From Actinomycetota bacterium (GTDB lineage Bacteria; Actinomycetota; Thermoleophilia; Miltoncostaeales; Miltoncostaeaceae), in contig SXZC01000112.1 of the NCBI GenBank assembly GCA_005788075.1, positions 1 to 34,035 of the forward strand: 34,035 nt of DNA, read 5' to 3'. A program made the position numbers and the translations under genes. This document shows positions 8,940 to 16,723 of this stretch, piece by piece. Numbering within the stretch: position 1 is the stretch's first letter; the number at the start of each line of letters is the position of its first letter. The notes under the pieces are model-generated. The model saw only the letters and a program-made list of their open reading frames with translations. It searched no databases and was not told the DNA's origin.

Positions 8940-10057
8940 GGGGCCCAGGTCGCAGGGCGCGGGGTGGCGCCCACCTGAGCGGTGAACTGCGCCCAGGCCG
9001 GCTTCTTCGTGCCGTTAATGCGCATCAGTCCACCGGTCCAGAACGGGTTGTCCTGGAGGTTGAACCAGACGGCCACCTCAACGCGCGGGTACTGCTTGGC
9101 GGCCTGCATGGTCTCGCCCACCCACGCGGCCTGCTGGGCCTCGCTGACGAAGTAGCGGTGATAGCGGTTGTACGACGTGTGATAGCCGGTCTCCGTCACG
9201 TAGATGGGCGCGCCGGGCTTCAGCCTATCCACCAGCCGCGTGATCTGCGGGATGGTCTTCCACGACGGCACGAAGTACGCCTGCAGCGGCGAGCCGATCG
9301 GGTAGAGGTGCATGCTCCAGGCGTCGATCGGCACCTTCTGCCGGATCATCTCCTCGGCGAAGGTGATCGTGCCCACCGAGGAGTCCGTCTTCTCGCACAC
9401 CGAACCGCCCACGGGACCGGTGACGCCGCCCGTGACGATCGAGCTCGGGCTCACGGCCTTGATCTGGGGGTAGGCGGCCGCCACCAGCGCGGAGTACTGG
9501 CGGGCCGACTCCATCACGTAGCGCCCGCCCTGCCTGCGGCACTGCGGCGACCAGAAGGTGCCGATGTTCGGCTCGTTCCAGATCTCGAGGCGCTTGACCA
9601 GCGGCAGCGTGCCGCCCGAGCCGTCGGGCCACGTGCCGTTGTAGCGGCGCGCGATGGCGGTGGCGAAGGCCGCGGCGTCGGCCACGCGCGGCGCGGCGTT
9701 CGACTTGCCGCTGCGCGACGCCCACTCGGGCGTCCAGTAGAAGGTGATCATCGGCGTGATGTCACGCGCGATGAGGCCCTTGAGCATCTGGTCGTAGCGT
9801 GACCAGTCGTAGGCCGGGTCGGCCGGGTCGGTGGGCTCCGCCGGGCGCGTCTTGGCCACCCAGCGCCAGATGATGTCCACGCGCGACACCTTGGTGCCGG
9901 TCGACTTGAGCAGGTCGAGCCTCTGGTCGAGCGCCGGGCCCGAGAGGTTGTGCAGCTGGTCGTCCTGCAGGGCCAGCTGGGCCCCGGAGGCGGGCATGGC
10001 CAGGGCGGCCGCCACGGCCACGCCGGCGATTCCCGCGATCATGCGCCAGGTCTTCAT
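8936..10057 (-). CDS. Secreted clan GH-A glycoside hydrolase (GH39/GH5-like)
   Basis: A 373-residue protein with a signal peptide (1-26, hydrophobic core then PASGA). The TIM-barrel sequence has RLEIWNEPN (157-164), where Glu162 is the expected acid/base in the clan GH-A Asn-Glu-Pro motif. IYVTETGY (285-292) gives Glu289 as the expected nucleophile. FYWTPEWAS and WSMHLYP are further barrel strands typical of GH39/GH5-related enzymes. It should cleave a beta-linked glycan outside the membrane, retaining configuration. In a polysaccharide operon, hydrolases of this kind commonly trim or release the polymer or clear mislocalised chains. The ATG overlaps the stop of the secreted protein gene upstream (ATGA, 10054-10057). 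Confidence 0.88.
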   Translation of the reverse strand: MKTWRMIAGIAGVAVAAALAMPASGAQLALQDDQLHNLSGPALDQRLDLLKSTGTKVSRVDIIWRWVAKTRPAEPTDPADPAYDWSRYDQMLKGLIARDITPMITFYWTPEWASRSGKSNAAPRVADAAAFATAIARRYNGTWPDGSGGTLPLVKRLEIWNEPNIGTFWSPQCRRQGGRYVMESARQYSALVAAAYPQIKAVSPSSIVTGGVTGPVGGSVCEKTDSSVGTITFAEEMIRQKVPIDAWSMHLYPIGSPLQAYFVPSWKTIPQITRLVDRLKPGAPIYVTETGYHTSYNRYHRYFVSEAQQAAWVGETMQAAKQYPRVEVAVWFNLQDNPFWTGGLMRINGTKKPAWAQFTAQVGATPRPATWAP

Positions 10058-11130
10058 CGCACCCTCCCCACGATGCGCACCGCGGTGGTGCGCACCGTCT
10101 TCGTGGCCTTGCCGACCTTCGCCTTGCGCGACACGCGCTCGAACACCGCCACGCGCGATCCATCGGTGGCGATCGCCGCGATCGGGCCCCTGGCGTCGCC
10201 GACCTTCCTCGCCGCGCCCCCGCGGCTCGTGAGCACCGCGCGCCCCGCGCCGATGGCGATGGCCCTGCCCCCCGCGCCGATCTGCGGTCGGGCCGAGCCC
10301 TTCCACACCACGGCGACGGCTCCCGTGGCGGCGTCGGTGCGCGTCACGCGCCATCCCCCCGCGCGCACCACGGACACCACGTAGCCCGGCACGGCGCGCA
10401 CCTGCGCCACGCGCCCGCCCTGCGCCACCTCGCGGATTCCCGATACGCCGGAGTCGGACGGGACGCCGATGCGGATCGACGACCCGCCCCTGTCGGCCCA
10501 CGCCGCGATGCCCCGGGCGATCGATGCCAGGCCGGGGCCGGGGTTGCCGGGGATCGCCGCTGACGTGACCCGCTCGGCGTTCTCCACCGCGTCACCCGAG
10601 CCGAGGAACGCCCCGCCCGGCCCGCCGGCGATCCACCGCACCCGCGTGCCGTCCATGCCGGCCCCGAAGGGATGCGGGGCCGCGCCGTCGCTGTCGCTGG
10701 ACACCACCACCTCGAGGTCCTCGGCCGTGCAGCACCAGATCACCGGCCCGGCGAACGCATCGCCCGAGGCCGTGAGCGTGAATGCCCGCTGCGGGCCGGC
10801 CATGCGGATGTCCACGCCGGTGAGCGGGCCGGCGCTCGTGCGCACCGCCACGGGCTCGGTGTCACCGGTGATGCGGTTGCCGCTCACGCGGGCGTGCGCG
10901 GCGTCCACCCGCCAGTAGGTGAAGGTCTTGGTCTTCGCGGGCTGGGCGTCGGCCCACGCGATGGCGCCCCCGCCCATGTCGGCGTGGATCTGGCCCCAAC
11001 CGCCGATGTTCACCGCGCCCGATGCGCTGCCGGCCGTGATGGCCAGGCACCCCGCCGCGACCGCTCCGGCCACCACCGCGCCGCGGATGGCCCGGCCGCG
11101 TGGACGCGGGGAATCGGCGAGGGGCGTCAT
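10054..11130 (-). CDS. Secreted protein of unknown function, first gene of the glycan operon
   Basis: A 358-residue protein I do not recognise. Residues 1-38 form a Sec signal peptide: basic RPRGRAIRG, a hydrophobic run, then GSASGA before VNIGG. The mature part opens with a segment rich in small residues and two adjacent cysteines (VIWCCTAED). It then shows about four loose repeats of short beta strands (IARGIAAWAD, GGRAIAIGAG, GPIAAIATDG), suggesting a beta-propeller-like fold. An upstream in-frame ATG at 11214 is possible. However, the codons between 11214 and 11130 carry many A-ending third positions, unlike the gene, so that stretch reads as untranslated leader. It is coupled to the glycosidase (ATGA) and is probably its partner or a surface glycan-binding protein. 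Confidence 0.7.
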   Translation of the reverse strand: MTPLADSPRPRGRAIRGAVVAGAVAAGCLAITAGSASGAVNIGGWGQIHADMGGGAIAWADAQPAKTKTFTYWRVDAAHARVSGNRITGDTEPVAVRTSAGPLTGVDIRMAGPQRAFTLTASGDAFAGPVIWCCTAEDLEVVVSSDSDGAAPHPFGAGMDGTRVRWIAGGPGGAFLGSGDAVENAERVTSAAIPGNPGPGLASIARGIAAWADRGGSSIRIGVPSDSGVSGIREVAQGGRVAQVRAVPGYVVSVVRAGGWRVTRTDAATGAVAVVWKGSARPQIGAGGRAIAIGAGRAVLTSRGGAARKVGDARGPIAAIATDGSRVAVFERVSRKAKVGKATKTVRTTAVRIVGRVR

Positions 11131-11224
11131 GTCGGTCGGCTGCACGTGCTCTGCTCCGGCTCGGTGGATGGATGGGACCGCGACCGCTTTCGGGATCCGG
11201 ACGGGTCGACCCATGGCGGCGACG

Positions 11225-11230
11225 AGGCTA
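11225..11230 (-). promoter_or_regulatory. Candidate -10 element (TAGCCT) for the glycan operon
   Basis: Minus-strand TAGCCT lies ten bases before an ATG at 11214 and about 95 bases before the preferred start at 11130. If used, it gives either a near-leaderless transcript or a leader of roughly 90 bases. No convincing -35 is seen. Apart from this hexamer, nothing else is recognisable in the 159 bases between 11131 and 11289. Confidence 0.3.
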
Positions 11231-11289
11231 GCGGAGCCCCGGGGAGCGGGGGTGGAGACCCGGTCCGTGGCCACGCCGCCCGCGGGCGG

Positions 11290-12771
11290 TCATCCTCCGC
11301 CCTCGGGCGGGAGCACGGCCCGCCCGCGGATCTGCTCGATGTCCGCGACCTGTGCCTGCAGCCACCGGGCGATGTCGTTCTCGTTGATCACCTGGCGGGT
11401 GGCGTCGCCGCGCGCGCGCCGCTCGGCGCGGGGCATGGTGAGGGCCTGGTGCAGCGCCTCAGCCTGCGCCTCGACGTCGAAGGGGTTGACCACCAGGGAG
11501 TACGCCCCGATCTCCTCGACCGCCCCGACGTTCTCGGACAGGATCAGCACGCCGTCACGCTCGTTCACCAGCATGGACTCCTTCGCGACGAGGTTCATGC
11601 CGTCGAAGATCGAGTTCACGAGCATCACGTCGAAGTGCTTATAGGCCGTGACGGCCAGCGGCAGGTTGCTCTCGAAGCGCAGGTCGATGGGCATCCAGTC
11701 GGTGTTGCCGTGCTTCGTGTTGATGCGACTCACCAGCTCGGTGATGCGCTCCACGTACTCCACGTACTCCGGCACGTCCTGGCGCGAGGGCTGCAGCATG
11801 GCGAAGAACGTGATGTCCTCGCGGAACTCGGGGTGGCGGTCGAGGAAGACGTCGAACGCCGTGAAGCCGCGCAGGATGTTCTTCGAGAGGTCGGTGCGGT
11901 CGACGCGCGCGATGAGGTGCCGGCGGCGCCTGCGAAGGAAGGTGGCCTCCTCGGCGGCCACCGGCTCGGACGTGGCCATCTCGGTGAACCCGTCGGCGTC
12001 GATGGAGATGGGGTAGTGGCGCACGACGACGGTGCGGTCGCGGTACCGCACGGTGAGCGCCGCGTAGTCCACCTCGAGGCCCAGGAGGTCCTCGCACGAG
12101 AGCAGGAAGTTGCGCGCGTAGCGCTGGGTGTGGAACGCCACGACGTCGCACGAGAGAAGCCCGGCGATGATGGCGTCGCGGATGTGGGGCGGCAGCACCC
12201 GCCAGTAGTCCGGCTGGGGCCATGGGATGTGCACGAAGAAGTGCAGGAAGGCGTCGGGCACTCGCTCGCGAACCGACGCCGGCGCGGTGTAGAGGTGGTA
12301 GTCGTGGATCATCACCACGGCGTCGGGGTTCGCCGCGAGGGCATCCACCACGGCGTCGGCGAAGAGGCCGTTGGCCTCGAGGTAGCCATCGCTCCACGCC
12401 AGGAGCTCCTCGTCCCGGATGTCCGGCACGTTCGAGAGGTCCCAGAGGTAGTGCTGGATGAACCACAGCATCGGGTTGGCGACCACGTTGTAATAGCGCT
12501 CGTACACGTCGGGGTGCATCACCACGAAGCGGCCCGTGGTGTCGCGCCCCGCCGAGGGGACGGGGAACGGGCCCTCGGCCTGCTCGGCCACGACGAAGTC
12601 GCCCGGCTCGATCGCGGCGGATATCCAGAGGGCGGGAACCAGGTCGATGAGCCCGGTGAGGGCCGTCACGAGCCCGCCGCCCGATCGCACCGCCCGCATG
12701 CCCCCCTCACCATCGTCGATGAAGCCGACTGGACCGCGGTTTGACACCAGGATGAGCGGGCTGCCCTCCAT
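11290..12771 (-). CDS. otsA: Trehalose-6-phosphate synthase (GT20)
   Basis: A 493-residue GT20 enzyme that joins a nucleotide-activated glucose to glucose-6-phosphate to make trehalose-6-phosphate in the cytoplasm. Landmarks are ILVSNRGPVGF (7-17), GGGLVTAL (31-38), HDYHLY (156-161), HFFVHIPWPQPDYW (177-190), and RTDLSK (292-297), equivalent to the Arg262/Lys267 phosphate-binding pair of E. coli OtsA. NSIFDGMNLVAKES completes the donor site. Length is normal for a stand-alone synthase; there is no C-terminal phosphatase domain and no otsB in the window. A related GT20 product such as glucosylglycerol phosphate cannot be excluded. The ATG at 12771 has TACAGT six bases upstream, so a leaderless transcript is likely. 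Confidence 0.88.
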   Translation of the reverse strand: MEGSPLILVSNRGPVGFIDDGEGGMRAVRSGGGLVTALTGLIDLVPALWISAAIEPGDFVVAEQAEGPFPVPSAGRDTTGRFVVMHPDVYERYYNVVANPMLWFIQHYLWDLSNVPDIRDEELLAWSDGYLEANGLFADAVVDALAANPDAVVMIHDYHLYTAPASVRERVPDAFLHFFVHIPWPQPDYWRVLPPHIRDAIIAGLLSCDVVAFHTQRYARNFLLSCEDLLGLEVDYAALTVRYRDRTVVVRHYPISIDADGFTEMATSEPVAAEEATFLRRRRRHLIARVDRTDLSKNILRGFTAFDVFLDRHPEFREDITFFAMLQPSRQDVPEYVEYVERITELVSRINTKHGNTDWMPIDLRFESNLPLAVTAYKHFDVMLVNSIFDGMNLVAKESMLVNERDGVLILSENVGAVEEIGAYSLVVNPFDVEAQAEALHQALTMPRAERRARGDATRQVINENDIARWLQAQVADIEQIRGRAVLPPEGGG

Positions 12772-12777
12772 GCCCTT

Positions 12778-12783
12778 ACTGTA
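12778..12783 (-). promoter_or_regulatory. Leaderless -10 (TACAGT) of otsA
   Basis: Minus-strand TACAGT ends exactly six bases before the otsA ATG (12771), so transcription would start at or beside the A of the start codon. There is no Shine-Dalgarno sequence. It faces the divergent promoter of the gene at 12832. Confidence 0.55.
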
Positions 12784-12786
12784 ATC

Positions 12787-12815
12787 CCCGATTTCACGGG
12801 GACCGGGGCCCCGGT
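12787..12815. promoter_or_regulatory. Palindromes between divergent promoters, possible operator
   Basis: Two symmetric elements abut in the 60-base gap between the divergent starts 12771 and 12832. CCCCG and CGGGG flank ATTTCA at 12787-12802, and a perfect 14-base palindrome, ACCGGGGCCCCGGT, lies at 12802-12815. They sit just upstream of both -10 hexamers, where a shared regulator or polymerase spacing could act. High G+C content makes chance symmetry more likely, so this is tentative. Confidence 0.3.
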
Positions 12816-12817
12816 GC

Positions 12818-12823
12818 GATACT
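12818..12823 (+). promoter_or_regulatory. Candidate leaderless -10 (GATACT)
   Basis: GATACT ends eight bases before the ATG at 12832 and is the only A/T-containing hexamer there. It matches the A2 and T6 positions of a -10 element. No ribosome binding site precedes the ATG, consistent with leaderless translation. Confidence 0.4.
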
Positions 12824-12831
12824 GCGCCCAC

Positions 12832-14637
12832 ATGCTGAACGGGCGCCTCTACCGGCTCTCATGGCTCGTGGCGGCCCTCGCGCTGCTCGTTGCCCTGCTG
12901 ACGCTTGAAACACCCGGCGGCACTCCCGACCCGCCGCTGCCGCCTGCCTTCGACGCGATGGCCGCGCGCGGCATCGCCGCGGACATGGCCACCGTGGCCC
13001 CGGAGCGCGTGCCGGGCACCGCGGGCGACGTCACGTCGGCCAACTGGATGGCCGAGCAGATGAAGGCCGTGCCGGGCGCCACGCCCGTGCGGCGCCAGCG
13101 CTTCTCGGTGATGACCCCGGGCGGCCGCGTGGTGACCGAGAACGTGTTCGTGGCGCTCCCGGCGCGCAGCGGATCGTCCACCCAGGGAGCCCTCATCATC
13201 TCGGCGCCGCGCGACACGCCCCCCGGCGTGCGCGGTGGCGAGAGCGGATCGGCGGTGCTGCTGCAGCTCGCCCGGTCGCTCGGCACGGTCGCGCGCAACC
13301 GCCCCGTATTCGTGGTCTCCACCGGCGCATCCACCCAGGGCAATGCCGGGGCCCGGTGGTTCGCGAGCCGCTTCTCGGCCACGCCGATCAGCGCCGCCCT
13401 CTCGCTTGACGACCCGGCGGGCGCCACCGATGGCATCCACGTGTGGGACGACGCCCAGGACGGCAGCCGGTCGATCCCCATGGCCGCCGCCGCGGAGCAG
13501 GCGGCGCAGCGCGCAGATGCGCCGCTCGCGGGCTATCCCGGGCCTTTCCCGCAGATGGCCGGCATGGCCGTGCCGCAGACGTCCGGCGACCAGTCGGCGT
13601 ACATCGCCGCGGGCATCCCGTCGGCATCTCTCGCCGCCCGCCCGCAGACGCCCCTCACGAGCAACGTGGCGCTGGCCAAGGAGGATTCCCTCGGCGATGC
13701 GGGGCGCACGGCCGAGACCCTGGTGGCGTCGCTCGACCAGGCCGACGCGCTTCCCGGCCCGGCCGCCGGGGTGGTGATCAACGGGCGCGAGCTGCGCCCG
13801 ATCATGAGCCGCATCGTCATCCTGCTGCTGGCCCTGCCGATCCTCGTGGCGTCCATCGACCTCGCCGTGCGCCTGCGGCGCGCCGGGGTGCGGCTCGTGC
13901 CCTTCATGGCCGCGCTGCTCTGGCGCCTGCTGCCGGTGGTTGCCGCGCTGCTGATCGGCCACCTGCTCGTGACCGCCGGCATGCTCGCGGGCGTCGCCGG
14001 CGGGTGGCCGCCGCTCGCGGAGGCCGTGCCCTTCGACCTGCCGGCGGTGGTGGCGATCCTGCTCTCGGTGGGCGCGGCGGTGCTCACGTGGGTCGCCGTG
14101 CGCCACCGCGCCATGCGCCGTGATGCCGAGGTGGCCTCGCGCGCCGCCGCGGGGGTGATCGCCCTCGGGGTGGTGTGCCTGCTGCTGTGGCTCGCGAGCC
14201 CGTTCGCCCTGCTCATCGCCCTGCCCGCCGCCCACTGCGCGCTCATTGCCACCCGCGCCACCCGGCCATGGCAGGTGGTGGGGCTGGGCCTCGTGGCGGC
14301 TGCGCCCGCCGTGCTGCTGGTGTGGTGGGCCGCCGGCCGCATCGACCGGGGCATTCCCTACTCGGCCTGGTACCTGATCGAGACCACCGTCGCGGGAGGG
14401 CGGGGAATCATCGGGCCCATCCTCGCGTCGGCGGTGCTCGTGACCGTCTGGAGCCTGGGCTCGCTGGTGATGTCGCGCGTGCGCCGCGGCCTCGTGGCGG
14501 CGGGCCCCTACCGCCCGGTGCCCACCGAGGATGAGCGCCTCGCGCGACGCGGTCGGCGTCCGATGCCGTCCCTCACCCGCCGCGGGCGCAAGCGCGATGC
14601 GGCCCGTGATGGCGCCGTGGGCGGGGGGCGATCCTGA
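12832..14637 (+). CDS. Multi-TM protein with degenerate M28-peptidase-like ectodomain
   Basis: A 601-residue protein in three parts: an N-terminal TM helix (about 8-27), an extracytoplasmic domain (about 45-310), and a C-terminal block of 7-8 TM helices (about 325-570) with a basic tail. The ectodomain follows the M28 pattern (strand, ISAPRDTPPGVRGGESGS, helix; FVVSTGASTQGNAGARWFA; TSGDQSAYIAAGIPS). The metal ligands look lost: the expected His-x-Asp is replaced around APRDT, the paired Glu are absent, and the final His of the SDH-type motif is Gln. It is therefore probably a pseudo-peptidase. A TM-M28-multi-TM layout is shared with eukaryotic GPAA1, the GPI transamidase subunit. It is the first gene of a lipid-glycan operon and overlaps the DPM1-like gene by one base. 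An upstream in-frame GTG (12814) is a poorer start. Confidence 0.65.
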   Translation: MLNGRLYRLSWLVAALALLVALLTLETPGGTPDPPLPPAFDAMAARGIAADMATVAPERVPGTAGDVTSANWMAEQMKAVPGATPVRRQRFSVMTPGGRVVTENVFVALPARSGSSTQGALIISAPRDTPPGVRGGESGSAVLLQLARSLGTVARNRPVFVVSTGASTQGNAGARWFASRFSATPISAALSLDDPAGATDGIHVWDDAQDGSRSIPMAAAAEQAAQRADAPLAGYPGPFPQMAGMAVPQTSGDQSAYIAAGIPSASLAARPQTPLTSNVALAKEDSLGDAGRTAETLVASLDQADALPGPAAGVVINGRELRPIMSRIVILLLALPILVASIDLAVRLRRAGVRLVPFMAALLWRLLPVVAALLIGHLLVTAGMLAGVAGGWPPLAEAVPFDLPAVVAILLSVGAAVLTWVAVRHRAMRRDAEVASRAAAGVIALGVVCLLLWLASPFALLIALPAAHCALIATRATRPWQVVGLGLVAAAPAVLLVWWAAGRIDRGIPYSAWYLIETTVAGGRGIIGPILASAVLVTVWSLGSLVMSRVRRGLVAAGPYRPVPTEDERLARRGRRPMPSLTRRGRKRDAARDGAVGGGRS

Positions 14638-15587
14638 TGGGCGGCTGGCGCATGCTCTCGGTGGTGGTGCCGGTGTTCGACGAGCGCGACTCGCTGGCCG
14701 AGCTCGCCGCCGAGCTGCTCCCGGTGATGCAGGGCATCGATGCGCCGTTCGAGGTGATCTTCGTGGACGACGGATCGCGCGATGGCGGCGACGTGGTGCT
14801 GGCGGAGCTCGCGCGCGATCATGAGTCGATCCGCGTGGTGCGCCTGCGCAGCAACTTCGGGAAGGGCGCCGCGCTCACCGCCGGCTTCCGCGAGGCGCGC
14901 GGCGACGTGGTGATCACGCTCGACGCCGACCTGCAGGACGACCCCGCGGAGATCCCCCGGCTTCTCGCCGCGCTCGACGAGGGCGCCGACCTGGTGTCGG
15001 GGTGGAAGCAGAAGCGCAACGACCCCTGGAACAAGACCATGCCATCGCGCGTGTTCAACAGCGTGGCGCGCAAGGCCAGCGGGGTGGAGCTGCACGACCT
15101 CAACTGCGGCTTCAAGGCCTATCGCATCGACGTGGTGCGCGCGCTGGCGATCCCCGGCGAGATGTACCGCTTCATCCCGGTCATCGCCGCGTCGGAGGGC
15201 TTCCGGGTGGCCGAGGTGCCGGTGAACCACCGGGCGCGCCGGCACGGCTCGTCGAAGTACGGCTTCGAGCGCTACCTGCGCGGGCTCCTCGACCTCATCA
15301 CGATCTCGTTCGTCGGGCGCTACCGCCACCGTCCCATGCACTTCTTCGGCGGCCTCGGCCTGCTGCTGTTCCTCGCGGGCGTGGGCATCTCGATCTACCT
15401 CACCATCGTCAAGCTGCTCGGCGAGGCCATCGGGGGCCGGCCGCTGCTCATCCTCGGCGTGCTGCTCATCGTGGTGGGCATCCAGCTGTTCACCATCGGC
15501 CTGGTGAGCGAGCTCATCCAGCGCGGGCGCATGCGATCCGAGGAGGACGAGGCCGCCTCGCGCATCGAGCGCGTCATCGAGGGGTGA
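14637..15587 (+). CDS. Polyprenyl-phosphate glycosyltransferase, GT2 DPM1/GtrB type
   Basis: A 316-residue protein. The GT2 catalytic domain (about 7-225) has VVVPVFDERDSL, FVDDGSRD (42-49, nucleotide-binding Asp), LDADLQDDP (95-103, metal-binding DxD) and LNCGFKAYR. Two TM helices follow (about 229-251 and 262-284), as in GtrB/ArnC and related enzymes. These load a sugar from a nucleotide donor onto undecaprenyl or decaprenyl phosphate at the inner membrane face, supplying GT-C enzymes outside. The DUF2079 protein at 17637 may be such an acceptor enzyme. The ATG shares its A with the TGA of the upstream gene. The GTG of the next gene overlaps its stop (GTGA). Confidence 0.92.
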   Translation: MGGWRMLSVVVPVFDERDSLAELAAELLPVMQGIDAPFEVIFVDDGSRDGGDVVLAELARDHESIRVVRLRSNFGKGAALTAGFREARGDVVITLDADLQDDPAEIPRLLAALDEGADLVSGWKQKRNDPWNKTMPSRVFNSVARKASGVELHDLNCGFKAYRIDVVRALAIPGEMYRFIPVIAASEGFRVAEVPVNHRARRHGSSKYGFERYLRGLLDLITISFVGRYRHRPMHFFGGLGLLLFLAGVGISIYLTIVKLLGEAIGGRPLLILGVLLIVVGIQLFTIGLVSELIQRGRMRSEEDEAASRIERVIEG

Positions 15588-16723
15588 GCCGCCCGCTTCA
15601 CGTCGAGTGGGTCGGCACCTACGAGCGCTCCTATCCCCGCACGCGGGTGCTCGTGGATGGCCTGCGCGCCCACGGCGCGCGGGTGACCGAGCACCACCGT
15701 CCGGTGTGGGAGCGCACGCGCCACAAGGCCGGTGGCTTCCTGTCGGCCGGGCGCCTGGCGGGCGCCGGGACGTCGTGGGCTGGCGCATGGGCCGGGCTGG
15801 CGGTGACCGAGCCCCGCTTATCCGGGCCCGTGGACGCCGTGGTGGCGGGCTACCCCGCCCAGCCCGACGTGGTGCCCGCATGGGTGGTGTCACGCGCCCG
15901 TCGCGCCCCCCTGGTGGTGGACATGATGGTGTCGCTGGCCGACACCCTGGGCGATGACCGCGGGCGCACCGGGGTGGCCGCCACGCGGGCCCTCGCCGCG
16001 GCCGATCGCACCGCGCTTGCCCTCGCCGACATCGTGCTCGTGGACACCGCCGCGAACGGTGAGTTCCTCGTGCGGCGCTTCGGCGTGCGCCGCGATTCGA
16101 TCGTGGTGGCGCCGGTGGGCGCGGAACCGGATGCCTTCCCCCCGACCCCCGTGCCGCGGGGTGCGTGCCATGCGCTCTGGTACGGCAAGCTCTCGCCGAT
16201 GCACGGGCTCGACGTCATCCTCGATGCCGCGCGCATCCCCGGCACCCCGCCGATCCGGCTCGTGGGCGAGGGCCAGCTGGACGACTGGCTCGCCGGCGAG
16301 CTGCGCAGGGATCCCCCCGCGGCGCTCGAGCACGTTCCGTGGGTGCCATACGAGCGCCTGCGCGACGAGGTTTCCGCGTGCGGGGTGGTGCTGGGCATCT
16401 TCGGGCGCAGCGACAAGGCCTCGCGCGTGGTGCCCAACAAGGTGTTCCAGGCAATGGCCGCCGGCCGCCCGGTGATCACCGCCGACACCCCGGGAATCCG
16501 CGAGGTGCTGCAGCACGGCAGGGACGCCGTGCTGGTGCCGCCCGGCGAGCCGGCGGCCCTTGCCGCCGCCCTCATATCGATGGCGGCCGATGCCGATGCC
16601 CGCGATCGCCTCGGCGCCGCGGCGCGGGACACCTATGAGCGCACGGGCACGCCTGAGCGGGCGGCCGCGCCGCTGGTGCAGGCGATCGAGGCGCGCAGGG
16701 CGGCGCGGAGCGTGCGGGCGTGA
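15584..16723 (+). CDS. Glycosyltransferase family 4-like protein
   Basis: A 379-residue GT-B protein. I place the start at GTG 15584, inside a GTGA overlap with the preceding gene, because the sequence from there (SRPLHVEWVGTYERSYPR) begins the N-terminal domain directly. The C-terminal domain has HALWYGKLSPMHGLDVIL, IRLVGEGQLDD, and NKVFQAMAAGRPVITADTPG followed by IREVL. The first acidic residue of the usual E-x7-E is replaced around SRVVPNKVFQ, a variation common in GT4 relatives acting on lipid-linked glycans. Expected role: cytoplasmic-face sugar transfer to a lipid carrier. It is coupled on both sides by GTGA overlaps. Confidence 0.87.
   Translation: MSRPLHVEWVGTYERSYPRTRVLVDGLRAHGARVTEHHRPVWERTRHKAGGFLSAGRLAGAGTSWAGAWAGLAVTEPRLSGPVDAVVAGYPAQPDVVPAWVVSRARRAPLVVDMMVSLADTLGDDRGRTGVAATRALAAADRTALALADIVLVDTAANGEFLVRRFGVRRDSIVVAPVGAEPDAFPPTPVPRGACHALWYGKLSPMHGLDVILDAARIPGTPPIRLVGEGQLDDWLAGELRRDPPAALEHVPWVPYERLRDEVSACGVVLGIFGRSDKASRVVPNKVFQAMAAGRPVITADTPGIREVLQHGRDAVLVPPGEPAALAAALISMAADADARDRLGAAARDTYERTGTPERAAAPLVQAIEARRAARSVRA

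Noticed and set aside
11131..11214. N-terminal extension of the secreted orphan protein from ATG 11214
   Set aside because: The added codons have many A-ending third positions and would put about 28 extra residues before a normal signal peptide.
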